Below, one piece after another: positions 48,098-58,739 of a stretch of 64,000 bases of DNA. Below the pieces are notes generated by a model. The model saw nothing but the letters and a program-made list of their open reading frames with translations, was not told the DNA's origin and searched no databases. Source of the DNA: JACCZX01 sp963829995 (GTDB lineage Bacteria > Pseudomonadota > Gammaproteobacteria > Burkholderiales > Burkholderiaceae_F); NCBI GenBank assembly GCA_963829995.1, contig CAWHKW010000010.1, positions 35,810 through 99,809 on the forward strand, given 5' to 3'. The translations under genes were made by a program, and so were the position numbers. Each line of letters starts with the position of its first letter. Positions within the stretch are counted from its first letter, which is position 1.

Positions 48098-48802
48098 ATG
48101 GACTCGGTAGATCGATCTGCGCTGCCCATTCGCAGCTTCACTTTGCGCCGCGGGCGTTTCACTGACGCGCAGCGGCGCGCATTCAACGAACTGCTGCCGG
48201 TTTTCGGTATTCCATACACGGCAGCGCCGCTGGATCTTGCACGCGTGTTCGGCCGCAATGCGCCGACGGTCCTGGAAATCGGCTGCGGTATGGGCGAAAC
48301 CACACTGCAGATGGCGCAGTCGCGGCCGGACATCGACTTTCTCGGCGTCGAAGTATTCACTGCCGGGGTCGGCGCTCTGCTCAAGGGCATCGAAGAACGT
48401 CAACTCTCGAACGTTCGTATCGTGCATCACGACGCGGTCGATGTCGTACGCGAGATGATCGCACCGGACGCATTGGCAGGGATCCATGTCTACTTTCCCG
48501 ATCCGTGGCCGAAGAAAAGACACCACAAGCGCCGGCTTTTGAAGCAGCCGTTTGTAGGCTTGCTTGCGAGCCGCCTCGGCCCAAGCGGGTACCTGCACTT
48601 TGCGACCGACTGGCAGGATTACGCGCAACACGCACTGCAGGTGTTCGACGCGGAACCACTCCTCGTCAATCTGCACGCACACGAGTCGCCGACGCCGGAA
48701 AATCCGCTATTCACCCGTCCGGTCACCAAGTTCCACGCTCGCGGTGATCGGCTTGGGCATGCCACATGCGATCTGGTTTTCGTTCGAAGACCACCTGACT
48801 GA
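48098..48802 (+). CDS. trmB: tRNA (guanine-N7-)-methyltransferase
   Basis: 234 residues. Methylates G46 of tRNA. The SAM-binding motif is VLEIGCGMGETTLQMA; the TrmB signatures are YFPDPWPKKRHHKRRL and the C-terminal TKFHARGDRLGH. The order thiS-thiG-trmB is common in betaproteobacteria. Intact. Confidence 0.96.
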   Translation: MDSVDRSALPIRSFTLRRGRFTDAQRRAFNELLPVFGIPYTAAPLDLARVFGRNAPTVLEIGCGMGETTLQMAQSRPDIDFLGVEVFTAGVGALLKGIEERQLSNVRIVHHDAVDVVREMIAPDALAGIHVYFPDPWPKKRHHKRRLLKQPFVGLLASRLGPSGYLHFATDWQDYAQHALQVFDAEPLLVNLHAHESPTPENPLFTRPVTKFHARGDRLGHATCDLVFVRRPPD

Positions 48803-49224
48803 TAGCAAAACGAAGCGGCCGAATCCGCCGAAGCGTGAAGTCACAAATCGGCCATAAGCGGACATTGCTAACGCAAGCGTCGCCGGGAAACATGTCTCTG
48901 TGATCGAACGAGGGATCGTCCATAGATTTCTTGCTATCACGTTGGCATCACTAGTGTTTTTAGGCGGAAATCGCAAGAAGATGTAAATGGAAAACGAAGT
49001 GGAAGCCGTGGAAGTTGCGGAAGTTGTAGAACTGTTGGCGACGAGCTTGACTTAATCGGCGGCGGCGCATGGGGTGACTATTGATGTAGTAGAGCTGAGC
49101 TACAAGCGCGCCACAGAGCGGGCTAACTATCGTTAACGCAAGCGTCGCTACAGGGCCTCCGCTGTGGGATTCCGTATTAGTTGCGCCGCGGTTAAGCTTC
49201 AATCAAACGAGAATAGGAGGAGAC
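48803..49224. other. Intergenic, ~420 bp, with short repeats
   Basis: No convincing gene. It holds a copy (48842-48866) of the right half of the small element at 50128-50204 (TCACAAATCGGCC then AAGCGGACATT) and a 15-base direct repeat TAACGCAAGCGTCGC at 48869-48883 and 49134-49148. A 22-codon frame at 48987-49055 made of Val/Glu repeats is present but unsupported. Confidence 0.55.
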
Positions 49225-50036
49225 ATGATCAGGCTGCCGGCCGCACGATTTTGAGAACAGTGTTGCTTGCGAGCGCCGCCGCGCTTAGCACCGCATCGTA
49301 TGCGGCTCCTGTCATCACCTTTCTCGGTTTCTACACCGATCGCTATGCTCCTAATAGCGTCCCTAACTTCGCCACTGGTGTGATTGGCAACCATACGCAG
49401 TGGGATGTTCAATTGATTTCCAGCGACCGGCCAATGCCGTCAACGTGATCGCCACCGCCAGGAGGTGTCCAGTTCAATCTGTTCTTCCTGGGATCACCGA
49501 TATTCGCCAACTACCTTTTTAGCCGCCGCTCGGTTCTATTTTCCGAGCAGGGATTGCTCGCGTTCGCCGCCTCGTCGCCGCCATGGGGTTTTGTGGCCAC
49601 CGATACGTCGGGCCGCTCTACGGCTTTTTAGACCATAGCCGAGCCGGAGCTGCTTCCCTTTGCCTCCGACGTACAGGCTTCGGACCATGGCGCAACACCG
49701 ACAATCACATGGTCGTTGCACAACTTGTCGGGGTTTGACGTCGACCGTGTTCGCCTGCGGGCGATCGATGCGACGAGCGGTTTGCAGATCTTTCAGGCCT
49801 TCCTGGCCGCCGACGCGACCAGCTTCACGTTGCCTGAGGGCGTTCTGCTCGCGGGTCACAGTTACTACTATCGAGTGATCCTTGAGGATCTAAACAACGG
49901 CCTGATCGAGAACCGGTCCAATGCTTTTTCTGCCGCTGCAACGACCGTGATGACCGTCCCTGAACCTGAAACACTTGGGCTGATTTCGATTGCGTTGCTC
50001 GCAGGTGCGCTGGGGATTCGACGCCGTCCTCGCTAA
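49225..50036 (+). pseudogene. PEP-CTERM exported protein, several frame breaks
   Basis: The ATG at 49225 has a perfect AGGAGG 5-10 bases upstream, but its frame stops after nine codons; a one-base shift gives the signal peptide LRTVLLASAAALSTASYA and the mature start APVITFLGFYTDRYAP. Further breaks lie in 49440-49715. The last frame (49716-50036) has ILEDLNNGLIENRSNAFSA and the sorting signal VPEPETLGL-ISIALLAGALG-IRRRPR: a PEP motif, a helix and a basic tail. Such proteins are sorted by exosortase and anchored or released in exopolysaccharide-producing bacteria. No exosortase gene in the window. Confidence 0.78.
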
Positions 50037-50127
50037 TTGCAGCAGCGACAGCAACGATGTGTGTCGGAGTCATAAAGGATCGCGGAGGACCAAGTTGAAA
50101 GTCACATAGCCTCAGGGCTACGTGAGG

Positions 50128-50204
50128 AATGTCCGCTTTGAAGCCTCGCTGATGTCTGCAATGGGTCGATAGCGCTCGTCACATATCGGCCAGAAACGGA
50201 CATA
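50128..50204. repeat. Small inverted-repeat element (~77 bp)
   Basis: Begins AATGTCCGCTTTG and ends GAAACGGACATA, imperfect inverted ends (10 of 12 over the core), with ATGGGTCGATAGC inside. A related right half is at 48842-48866 (22 of 26 bases). It looks like a dispersed MITE- or REP-like family of the host genome. Confidence 0.55.
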
Positions 50205-50399
50205 GGCATCCGCTTCCAACCTCATGCAAAGCAGACACGATGCGTGCTGGTCTGATCACTTTCACCGACGCCCGTGGCGGTGCACGCAGCTGCAAACCGC
50301 GCGTGCCGCACTGACATCCGCATCTGGCTGACGCGCCGGGCTTGGCGAAACCGCGGCGAAGGCGCAGCATCGCGCCTGCGGCCAACGCGTAGGGGCGCC

Positions 50400-51672
50400 A
50401 TGAACGACAACTTCGCAGTGCCTGGCTCACTGCCGGCATCGCAGCGAATCGCCACGCTGGACATCCTGCGCGGCTTTGCGCTCATGGGCATCCTCATCAT
50501 GAACATGCCCGGCTTCAATAGCTCTTTTTTTGCCGAGGCCGACGGCTCGCACCTGTGGACCAGGGCAAGTGCGACCAGGCGGCGGAGTACGTGCGCGAAG
50601 CGCTGTTCTCGGGCAAGTTCAACAGCATGTTCAGCCTGCTGTTCGGCATCGGCTTCACCATCCAGTACGCGCGCTGTAGTCGAGCGCGACCCGGCGCATG
50701 CCACCACATCTACCTGCGGCGGCTGGCGGTGCTGGCCGGTCATCGGGTTAATACACGCCTGGGTGTTCTGGCCCGGCGACGTGCTGCACACCTACGCCAT
50801 CCTGGGCTTCGTGCTGGTGATCGGGCCTGCGCCGCGTGAGCGACCGCGGCATCGTCGCCGCTCATCGTCGCCTGCCTGGTTTACCCGGCAGTGTCGGGCG
50901 CTGTTGCGGCGTGCTCGTCATCAGCAAGGACATCACGGCCCAGCGTGTGGCCATCGCGCAGGGCTTCGAGGCCAGCAACAACGCCGCCTACGGCAACGGT
51001 AGCTTCATCGACGCGGTGATCGAGAACACGCGCGTGATGACTTTCTTCTACGACAACCCGCTCAGCCTGTGGAGCACGTTCGGCTGGTGGGTGATGTTGG
51101 GCCTGACTATGCTGATCGGCCTGCTGGCCGGCCGCCGCTGCTGGGTCGCAACGAGCGGCTGAGCTGATGCCGCAGATCCGCCGCTAGACCTGGGTGGGCG
51201 CTGGGCATCGGCCTGGCCTGCGGCGTGGCGTTCACCGTCATCTTCGAGCTCAACCGCAGCGCCGGGCCCGTCGCCGATCAAGGTGTTCGGCAGCCTCTGC
51301 TACGGCCTCTCCCGCCTGGCGCATGATGCTCTTCTACGTGCTGGTGATCGTGCAACTGGCGCAGCGCGCGGCATGGCAGCGGCGCCTGGCGCCGCTGGCC
51401 GCCGCCGGCCGCATGCCGCTGACCAACTACCTGATGCAGACGGTGATCTGCACCGCCCTGTTCAACGGCTGGGGCTTCGGCCTGTGGATGAAGGTCGGGC
51501 CGGCCGTTGAGCCTGGCACTGTCGCTGGCGCATCTTCTTCGGCGTGCAGGTGCCCTGGAGCCTGTGGTGGCTGAAGACGCACGAGCGCGGGCCGATGGAG
51601 GCGCTGTGGGCGCGGCTGACCTACGGCCGCGGGCGCGGTGCCGGCCGCCAAGGTCGTGCCGCAGTGACTTGA
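50400..51672 (+). pseudogene. DUF418 membrane protein, multiple frame breaks
   Basis: The start MNDNFAVPGSLPASQRIATL then LDILRGFALMGILIMNMPGF is the DUF418-type N-terminus. Breaks occur near 50565, 50690, 50740, 50835, 51170, 51280 and 51510. Fragments in other frames keep family sequence: EALFSGKFNSMFSLLFGIGF, HAWVFWPGDVLHTYAILGF, MPLTNYLMQTVICTALFNGW, FGVQVPWSLWWLKTHERGPM (the C-terminal DUF418 box). It would be an eight- to ten-helix membrane protein of about 420 residues. At seven or more breaks it is worse than its neighbours; whether from low-quality sequence or decay is not resolvable. Function unknown. Confidence 0.75.
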
Positions 51673-51922
51673 ATCTATACTTGGCGCCGTCTTCCATCAG
51701 CGCGGCCGACGCACCGCGCTCATCGCCACCGCATAGCTGCCGATCAGCTGGCGGTGTCGGCGCAAATCTCGCGTCCCCGCGCGAGGTACTCGCACTGGTG
51801 GGTGAGATTACTGGTCACGCGCACAATGTACTCGATCGTGTCCGCTCCAGGACGCGTTGAATGGTGACTTGGGGTCGAGAGCGGGCGTCGACACACTAGC
51901 GAGCTGGCTGCGAAACTGCGCT
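51673..51922. other. Intergenic, 250 bp
   Basis: Nothing recognisable between the DUF418 gene and the convergent AAA ATPase. Confidence 0.4.
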
Positions 51923-52950
51923 CTAATCCTCGGTGTAATTCGCGCGCGGCTCGTCGTCCGCGAACACCGCACGATTGGCTGCCCACGCGCGCAATTCATC
52001 GATTCTCTCGGCCATAACCACCGAAAGCGGCCGAGTACGTTCGATCTCGGCAAGGATATCCGCCGGGCGCAGCGCTTCGTTGCGAGCGCGCGCTTCGAAC
52101 GATGCCGAAACGATCGCCTGCTCGATTTCGGCGCCCGAATACCCGTCCGACAATTTGGCCAAGCCGGGCACATCGAACTGCGCCGCGTCGTAGCCGCGCT
52201 TCTTCAAGTGAATCGTTGCGATCTGAGTGCGGGCTTCGTCATTCGGAAAATCAACGAAAAAGATTTCATCGAAGCGCCCTTTACGAATCAGCTCGGGCGG
52301 CAGCTGTGAGATGTCGTTCGACGTCGCCACAATGAACACCGGCTGGGTTCGCTCCGACATCCACGTCAGCAGGCTGCCAAGGACGCGGCGCGACACACCG
52401 CCGTCGCCATCACCGCCGTCCACTGAAATTCCCTTCTCGATCTCGTCGATCCACAGCACGCACGGCGACATCGCTTCGGCGGCCGCGAAGGCGTTTCGGA
52501 GATTGCGCTCGGTCTCGCCGTAGTACTTGTTGTAAAGCGCACCGAAGTCGAGCCGCATCAGCGGCACGCCCCATTCGCCTGCCACCGCGCGCGCCGCCAG
52601 ACTCTTGCCACCGCCCTGGACGCCCAGCAACACGATGCCTTTCGGCCGGTCGACATTGGCGGCGCTCGGATCGAGGAACGGCTGGCGGCGCAGCGATATC
52701 CAGTGCTTGAGCCGCGCCAGACCGCCTACGTCGTCGAACTTCACTTTGCTTTCTTCGTACGCAAGCGAAGCGGCGCCGCCCAGCGCTTCATACTTGGTGG
52801 CAAGCACGCGTCGCACGTCGTCTTGGCTGATTGCGCCGTCGTCGCGCAGCGCCTGGCGCACCAGCCGCCGCACGTCGTCCTGTTCCATGCCGAGCAGATG
52901 CATGATCAGCATTTCGAGCGCTTGCTTGTCGCCGCGCGGCCTTTCTCCGG
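51923..52950 (-). CDS. AAA ATPase (Ycf46-like), 5' end lost at the contig junction
   Basis: The C-terminal ~340 residues of an AAA+ ATPase. Walker A GVQGGGKSLAAR, Walker B CVLWIDEIEKG, sensor 1 VATSND, arginine finger in ELIRKGRFDEIFF, then the lid (LSDGYSGAEIEQAIVSASFEA). The wording KGIVLLGVQGGGKSLAAR fits the Ycf46-like group of unknown function. Upstream of about KQALEMLIMHLLGMEQ (near 52,930) the open frame continues into unrelated sequence that is antisense to an actinobacterial gene, so the true N-terminal domain (~150 residues) is missing. Confidence 0.85.
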
Positions 52951-52960
52951 TTTGATCCAG
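52925..52960. other. Probable chimeric junction between two genomes
   Basis: Left of this point the AAA ATPase reads normally; right of it a PRC-barrel protein of actinobacterial type begins and all following genes are actinobacterial. There is no transposase, integrase, tRNA or direct repeat at the point, which argues against a mobile insertion. Confidence 0.75.
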
Positions 52961-53314
52961 CCGTGGGAGTACCGGACCGAAACCGGGTCCGTCGGTTACG
53001 AAGCTGACCTGACCGGCTACCCGATTGCCGCCGTCGACGGCGACATCGGTCTCGTCGACGAGGCGACCAACGAGCTGCTCGGGCCGTCGTATCTGGTGGT
53101 CGACACCGGGCCGTGGATCTTCGGCCACAAGGTGATGCTGCCGGCCGGGGTTGTCGAGCGGATCGACCACGTCGAGCGCAAGGTGTACGTCGACCGAACC
53201 AGGGACCAGATCGCACCGCCCGAATACGACGAACTCGACGACGACGCCACGTATCGAGACCGGCTCGGCGGCTATTACTCCGAGACATACAACACTCCGG
53301 GCACCCGGATGTGA
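52952..53314 (+). CDS. PRC-barrel domain protein (actinobacterial)
   Basis: About 120 residues, read from a TTG at 52952 (LIQPWEYRTETG). One PRC-barrel: LTGYPIAAVDGDIGLVDEAT, LLGPSYLVVDTGPWIFGHKV, MLPAGVVERIDHVERKVYV. The C-terminal YRDRLGGYYSETY is typical of short actinobacterial members. PRC barrels act in RNA processing or photosystem assembly elsewhere; these small ones are of unknown role. The start may be outside, cut off by the junction. Confidence 0.8.
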   Translation: MIQPWEYRTETGSVGYEADLTGYPIAAVDGDIGLVDEATNELLGPSYLVVDTGPWIFGHKVMLPAGVVERIDHVERKVYVDRTRDQIAPPEYDELDDDATYRDRLGGYYSETYNTPGTRM

Positions 53315-53613
53315 CCTGAGCCGGTGCAGGCCTATTGGGTCTGACTGGACAGCTTCCTTGTGATGAGCAATACGGGTGGCGCGAGTGCTCTCCCCAAGTA
53401 CCGCGCCACCCGTGTCGCCGGCGGAACCGCTGCCTTCGAATACGACGCCCGAGACGGCGATGGCTGCCCGGCCGCGGACGACCTGATGGCATTTCCGCAG
53501 ATCAGCCCGCCGATAGTTGCTCGAGTGCGAATGTAGCGACGTAAACTGCTTCGTCAGCTATCCCAGGGAGTCAACGTGATCCTCGAACCACCTGCCGCCC
53601 TACCATCCAGCCC

Positions 53614-55354
53614 TTGCTGGAACAGATCCGGGCGAGTGTCATCGGTTCCGGCCACGTGTTAGACGGGCCGTTCGGCCCGCGCCCGTTGGTCTATGCCGAC
53701 TACACCGCCAGCGGCCGCTCGTTGTCGTTCATCGAGGACTTCATCCGCGAACGGGTGCTGCCCGCGTACGCCAACACCCATACCGAGTCCAGCGGAACCG
53801 GTCTGCAGACCACTGTTCTTCGCGAGGATGCCCGGCGAATCGTCCGCGATGCCGTCGGGGGCGACGACGACACGGTGATCGTGTTCTGCGGGTCGGGCGC
53901 CACGTCGGCCATCGACAAGATGGTCGGGATTCTCGGCCTACGCTTCCCGCGCTCCGCCGGGGCGGGTTCGCTGCCGCCGGACGAACGCCCAGTGATCTTC
54001 ATCGGCCCGTACGAACACCACTCGAACGAGCTGCCGTGGCGGGAGTCGATCGCCGATGTCGTGACGATCCCGGAGGACCCCGACGGGCACGTCGACCTCG
54101 ACGCTCTCCGCGCCGGGTTGGTCGCTTACGCCGACCGGCCACTGCGTATCGGTGCCTTCTCGGCCGCCTCCAACGTCACCGGCATCCTCACCGACACCCG
54201 GGCGATCGCCCGTACTCTGCACGAGCACGGCGCGCTGTCCTTCTGGGACTTCGCCGCCGCAGCGCCTTACGTCGAGATCGACATGAACCCCGCCGGCGAT
54301 CCGCTGGGCTACCTGGACGCGGTGTTCCTCTCGCCGCACAAGTTCGTCGGTGGCCCGGGCACGCCGGGGGTGCTGGCCGCCCGGCGGGAGCTGTTCGGTA
54401 ACCCGGTGCCCGTCGTCGTCGGCGGTGGAACGGTGTCGTATGTCAACCCGGTCGAGCATCGCTACCTCGCCGACCCGGCGCACCGCGAGGAGGGCGGCAC
54501 GCCTGCCATCGTCGAGTCGATCCGGGCCGGCCTGGTACTTCAGCTCAAGGGAGCCGTCGGTACCGACGTGATCAGGGCCAAGGAGGCGGACTTCGTCCGG
54601 CGGGCGATTCGATCCTGGGCAGCGCACCCGCAGATCGAGATCCTGGGCAATCTCGACGCCGACCGGCTGGCCATCGTGTCTTTCGAGGTCCGTCGGCCGG
54701 GTGGCCGTCGGCTCCACCACAACCTCGTCGTCGCCGTCTTGAACGACCTGTTCGGGATTCAGGCACGCGGCGGCTGCTCGTGCGCCGGCCCGTACGGCCA
54801 CCGGTTGCTCGACATCGATCTCGACACTTCACATGAGTTCGAACGCGAGATCCTGCACGGCTGCGAAGGCATCAAGCCGGGCTGGACCCGGGTGAACTTC
54901 AACTACTTCATCGACGAGGACACCTTCCGCTACCTCGTCGAGGCCGTCCACCTGATCGCGAGCTACGGGTACCGGCTGCTCCCGGACTACTGGTTCGATC
55001 CGCTGACCGGACTCTGGCGGCACCGGGAGGCTCCTCCGAAGCCTGCCGTGCGGCTCTCGACGATCAGCTATGCCGACGACGGGAGATGCGGTACCCGGCT
55101 CCCGACGTGGCCGCGCCCCCTTCGCTAGCGGACTGCATTGACCAGGCCCGCAAGATCCTCGAGTCGCTCCCCGATCCGGAGCCGGACGACTCCGACGATG
55201 CCGTCCGCGTTTCCGCAGAGTTCGAACACCTGCGCTGGTTCGAGCTGCCGGCGGCGAGCCTTTCGCCCTCCACCCTCAGTTTGACCACGTTCACCAGGCG
55301 TACCTATACATCACCAGCCTTGCAGGCCTGGTGATGTACGGGCAGGGGTGGTGA
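53614..55354 (+). pseudogene. Class V aminotransferase / cysteine desulfurase-like, frame breaks near its 3' end
   Basis: PLP enzyme. The frame from TTG 53614 (a GTG at 53577 in another frame is possible) covers the core: YADYTASGRSLSFIEDFI, AYANTHTESS, FCGSGATSAID, EHHSNELPWR, WDFAAAAPYV (Asp for the pyridine N, about 212), FLSPHKFVGGPGTPG with Lys243 as the PLP Schiff-base residue, and ARGGCSCAGPYGHRLL. The core stays in frame to about 55,080. The C-terminus continues in a second frame (PSLADCIDQARKILESLPDP) and a third (PQFDHVHQAYLYITSLAGLV to a stop at 55354). Likely sequence errors. Substrate unknown; not clearly SufS. Confidence 0.85.
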
Positions 55355-55363
55355 ACGTGGTCA
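55282..55363. repeat. Nested inverted repeat at the aminotransferase 3' end
   Basis: Outer arms TGACCACGTTCACC (55282-55295) and GGTGAACGTGGTCA (55350-55363) are perfect 14-bp complements; inner arms TACATCACCAG (55307-55317) and CTGGTGATGTA (55328-55338) are perfect 11-bp complements. Aligned over ~36 bases the two halves match at about 30. It spans the last codons of the aminotransferase and the gap to the convergent MMPL gene, so it may be a terminator-like structure or a foldback artefact. Confidence 0.7.
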
Positions 55364-55388
55364 TTCCCACCGAGGTCGGCACCGCCAC

Positions 55389-57530
55389 CTAGCTGCGTAG
55401 CTGAAGAGACGGCTCGTCGATGTCGTCGATGTCGACATCCGGTCGCCGAGCGAGCGCGCTCGGCCACCACATCCTGCCACCGACGTCGAGGTTCAGGGCT
55501 GTCACCAGCACCGACCTCACCACGAGCGTGTCCAGCAGGACGCCGAAAGCAACCGCAAAGCCGATCTCGGGCGAACGCGACCACTGGCAGCGTGGCCAGA
55601 ACGGCAAACGTTCCCGCCAGCACCAGACCAGCCGACGTGATCACCCCTCCGGTGGCGGCGAGACCGATGAGCGCCCCGCGCCGAGTGCCGAATTGCCGCG
55701 CTTCCTCGTGTACGCGGGTCATCAGGAAGATGTTGTAGTCGATCCCGAGCGCGACCAAGAACACGAACACGAACAACGGGAAGGCGGTGTCGGCTCCCGC
55801 GAACCCAAGGAGGTGCTCGAAGACAAGGGCGCTGACACCGAGGGCCGCGGCGAACGACAAAACCACCGTGGCGATCAAGATCAGCGGCGCTACCAGCGCC
55901 CGCAACAACAGGACAAGGATGACGAACACGGCCACGAGTACCAGCGGCATGATGACCCAGCTGTCGCGCTCTGCTGCCCGCTGGGCATTCGAGGTTGACC
56001 GCCGTGGTTACCACCGACGAGAGCATCGGCATCCGGGAACCGCGTGAACGCTCTTCCCGGGCCTGATCGACGGTCTCCTGGGCCGCCGTGCTGTCTGGAG
56101 CGGCTTTCGAGGGTCCCCTCGACGAACGCGTAATCGCCCACGACGACGGGCTCGCCCACCTCGGCGATCTCCGTCGGTGCCGGCAAGCGCCTCGGCCACC
56201 GGCTCAGCCGCTGCCCCGGCGGAGGACGACGAGCAACGGGGAGTCCCCGTTCCGGCCGGGAAGTGCCGGGGCCAACGCCTCCTCGCCGGCGATGGACGGC
56301 CGGCTTGTCCACGAACGAGTCGCGGGTTGAGCCAGCACCCCGGTGTCCAGGCTGACCAGGCCGAGCGCCATGGCACCGAGCGCAAATGACGGTGCCGATC
56401 CAGACCGCGCGCGGCCGGCGAGCGATGCGCTGTCCAATCCGCGCCCAGGAAGCCTGTTTCGGTTGGCTCGGCCGAGCCGTAGCGCGGCTTGACGGGCCAG
56501 AAGACCCAGCGCCCGACGAGGACGAGCAGCGCTGGCAGAAGTGTCGACATGACCAGCACGCCCGCGACGACGCCGATGGCGAGTTACCGGGCCCATCCCG
56601 GCGAGTCGAGTTCATCTGCGCCGCCAGGAGGCAGAGCATGCCCACGGCGACGGTGGCGGCGCTGGCAATGATCGCGGGGCTTGCCCGGCGCAGACCAAAG
56701 GCCATCGCCTCGTGCCGGTCCTCGTGCCGGCGCAGCTCCTCCCGATAACGCGCCACGATGAGCAGCGCATAGTCCGTGCTGGCACCGAACACGAGCACCA
56801 GCGAGGATGCCCGCGGTCTGCGCGTTGACGGTGACGCCTGCGTACTCGGCCAGCAAGTACACAACAGGCCTGGGCGATGGTGAGCGCCACGAACGCGGAG
56901 ATCACCGGGGAACAGCCACATCACCGGGCTGCGATAGGACAGCAGCAGGATCACGATGACCACGGCCATCGCCGAATAGAGCAAGGTGGTGTCAATTCCG
57001 TCGAAGGCTTCGGCGAAGTCCGCCGGCGACACCAGCCGGTCGGTGACGTACGCCGACAGCCCGTCGGGGGTATCGCCGATGATCTCGGTCATCTCGTCGA
57101 CGACCTTCGCCGATCTCGAACCAGCCGCCCTCACCGGGATCGATCTCGGAGCGATTACCTGCAGCGCCTCTCCGTCTCTCGACGGAACAGGCCCGACGAC
57201 CTCGTCGGGAACATTGTCGAGCGCGCCGATCTCCGCCGTTTGAGCAGCCGCCACGGCGGTGTCGTCCGCGGTGATGCCGCCCTGACCGCTCGTAGACGAC
57301 GATCGCCGGGGAAGCCGGTCGCCAGTGGCGAACGCCTCCTGCTGGAGCTCGACGACTCTGGTCGACTCCGCATCGCCGGGGAGCCACGACGCCGCGTCGT
57401 TGTCCTGAGCACCCATCAGCTTCGCCGACAACGGATATGACAGCGCCATGACGGCGATCCAGAACCCGACGACGAGCCACTTCGCGCGCCGGCCGCAAAC
57501 CGCCGCTGCCAGCCTGGCCATCACGTCCAT
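55389..57530 (-). pseudogene. MMPL-family transporter, many frame breaks
   Basis: The start MDVMARLAAAVCGRRAKWLV then FWIAVMALSYPLSAKLMGAQ and DNDAASWLPGDAEST is the MMPL N-terminus. RND-type helices follow: LLYSAMAVVIVILLLSYRSP, then in shifted frames VFGASTDYALLIVARYREEL (the conserved loop), and in the second half VLVAVFVILVLLLRALVAPL, FLVALGIDYNIFLMTRVHEE, VAFGVLLDTLVVRSVLV, ending PEIGFAVAFG ... PSLQLRS at 55389. Breaks occur near 56,930, 56,800, 56,580, 56,300, 56,000 and 55,560. MMPL proteins export lipids or peptides across the actinobacterial membrane. About 710 residues. Confidence 0.82.
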
Positions 57531-57659
57531 GTCGTCACCTCAGCCGACGCACACTCGACGTCTTCGAGCATGCCAGGTGTCTCCGCGCCGGGGATGACGT
57601 ACCCGTAAGGCAGGGGGTAGGGCAGTAGTGCAATGCGTCACATCGACATGGTCGGCCAG

Positions 57660-58222
57660 TCAGGCGGCCCGGCCGAACATGGCCAGCCGGCGGGTCTGGG
57701 CATCGGCCTCGGCGGGGATCGATGGCCGCTCGGCGATCGCTCCAGACGCGCGATACGAGTCCTCCTGGATGACGAACTCGTCGGCGGAGAAATCGACCAG
57801 CTCGGGGTCGAGCCGGGTGTCAGCGCCGATCGCGGTGGCCAGGTCCCATGCATGCACGACGTGGTCGAAGATCAACTGAGTGAGGTAGAAACTCACGGGG
57901 AAGTCGCCGAAGGAGAGGTGGACGGTCGACTCGACGGAGGGCAGCCCACCGACGGCTCGGACAGCTTGGTGATGTGCTTTTCGCCATGCCGCCATGGGAT
58001 CGTCGCCGAGTTGATCGCCGTCGAACTGGTCGCCGATCTCCTCGATCGTCGCTCCACGCAACAGCGGCGGAACCCATAGGTCCTCGACGGTGACATGGTT
58101 GACCAGGGTGCGGACGTTCCATTCTGTGCATGGATGTCCAGCGTCCACTGTTCAGTGCCGACCTCGGCGACCCGGCGGTCGAACTCCCGACACGATCGTC
58201 CGAACAGTTCCACGACGTCCAC
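57660..58222 (-). pseudogene. TIGR03086-family (DinB-like, mycothiol-type) protein, one frame break
   Basis: GTG start at 58222 with GGAGGAGG upstream: VDVVELFGRSCREFDRRV. The frame breaks near 58,120-58,130; the rest, CTEWNVRTLVNHVTVEDLWV, FDGDQLGDDPMAAWR, LIFDHVVHAWDLATAIGADT, is standard for this actinobacterial family related to mycothiol-dependent maleylpyruvate isomerase. The His residues (NHV, DHVVHAWD) form the metal site. Substrate unknown. Confidence 0.85.
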
Positions 58223-58322
58223 GTGCCCTCCTCCACTCCCGCGGCCCAAACCGTTGGCTCGCATCGTAAAGGGAGGCCACCAAACCCATCGGATGCGGAA
58301 CGAGGATCAATGGTGATTCGGT

Positions 58323-58727
58323 TCATTCCGGCCGAGTTTCGCCGACGTGGACCTCCTCGGCGTCCGCCGGCTCCGATGCCGATGCGAAGTGAAAGGCCCG
58401 GTTCAGGCCGGTGATCTCCAGCACGCGGCGAACATTGGGCTGGACATCGAAGAGCGTGACACCTGCACCGCGCCGGGCTAGCCGCTTGCGCAGCAGTACC
58501 AACATGCCGAGCCCGCTCGAGTCGAGATAGGAAACCGTCGACAGATCGAGATGCACCGATCGGTCAGATGGCAGACCGAGAATCTCGTCGCGTAGATCGG
58601 GCACCTGGGTGACGTCGATCTCACCGGTCCAGCGCAAACTCGTCACCGCATGCCCGTCGGCGACCGAGAACACCGCTCGGGGAGCGGGAGTCGAGCGTCG
58701 GCCCATGAACATCGCCTTAATCAGCAT
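58323..58727 (-). CDS. STAS-domain anti-sigma factor antagonist
   Basis: 134 residues (ATG at 58727; ATGs at 58712 and 58706 are possible). One STAS domain: WTGEIDVTQVPDLRDEI, SVHLDLSTVSYLDSSGLGML with the phosphorylatable Ser in DSSG, VTLFDVQPNVRRVLEITGL. It probably partners an RsbW-type kinase, none of which is in the window. Confidence 0.88.
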   Translation of the reverse strand: MLIKAMFMGRRSTPAPRAVFSVADGHAVTSLRWTGEIDVTQVPDLRDEILGLPSDRSVHLDLSTVSYLDSSGLGMLVLLRKRLARRGAGVTLFDVQPNVRRVLEITGLNRAFHFASASEPADAEEVHVGETRPE

Positions 58728-58739
58728 GAAGGGGAGTTG

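Noticed and set aside
48987..49055. 22-codon frame MENEVEAVEVAEVVELLATS-LT
   Set aside because: Low complexity, no good ribosome-binding site and no related copy in the window.
53938..54801. 287-codon minus-strand frame
   Set aside because: Antisense to the intact core of the class V aminotransferase.
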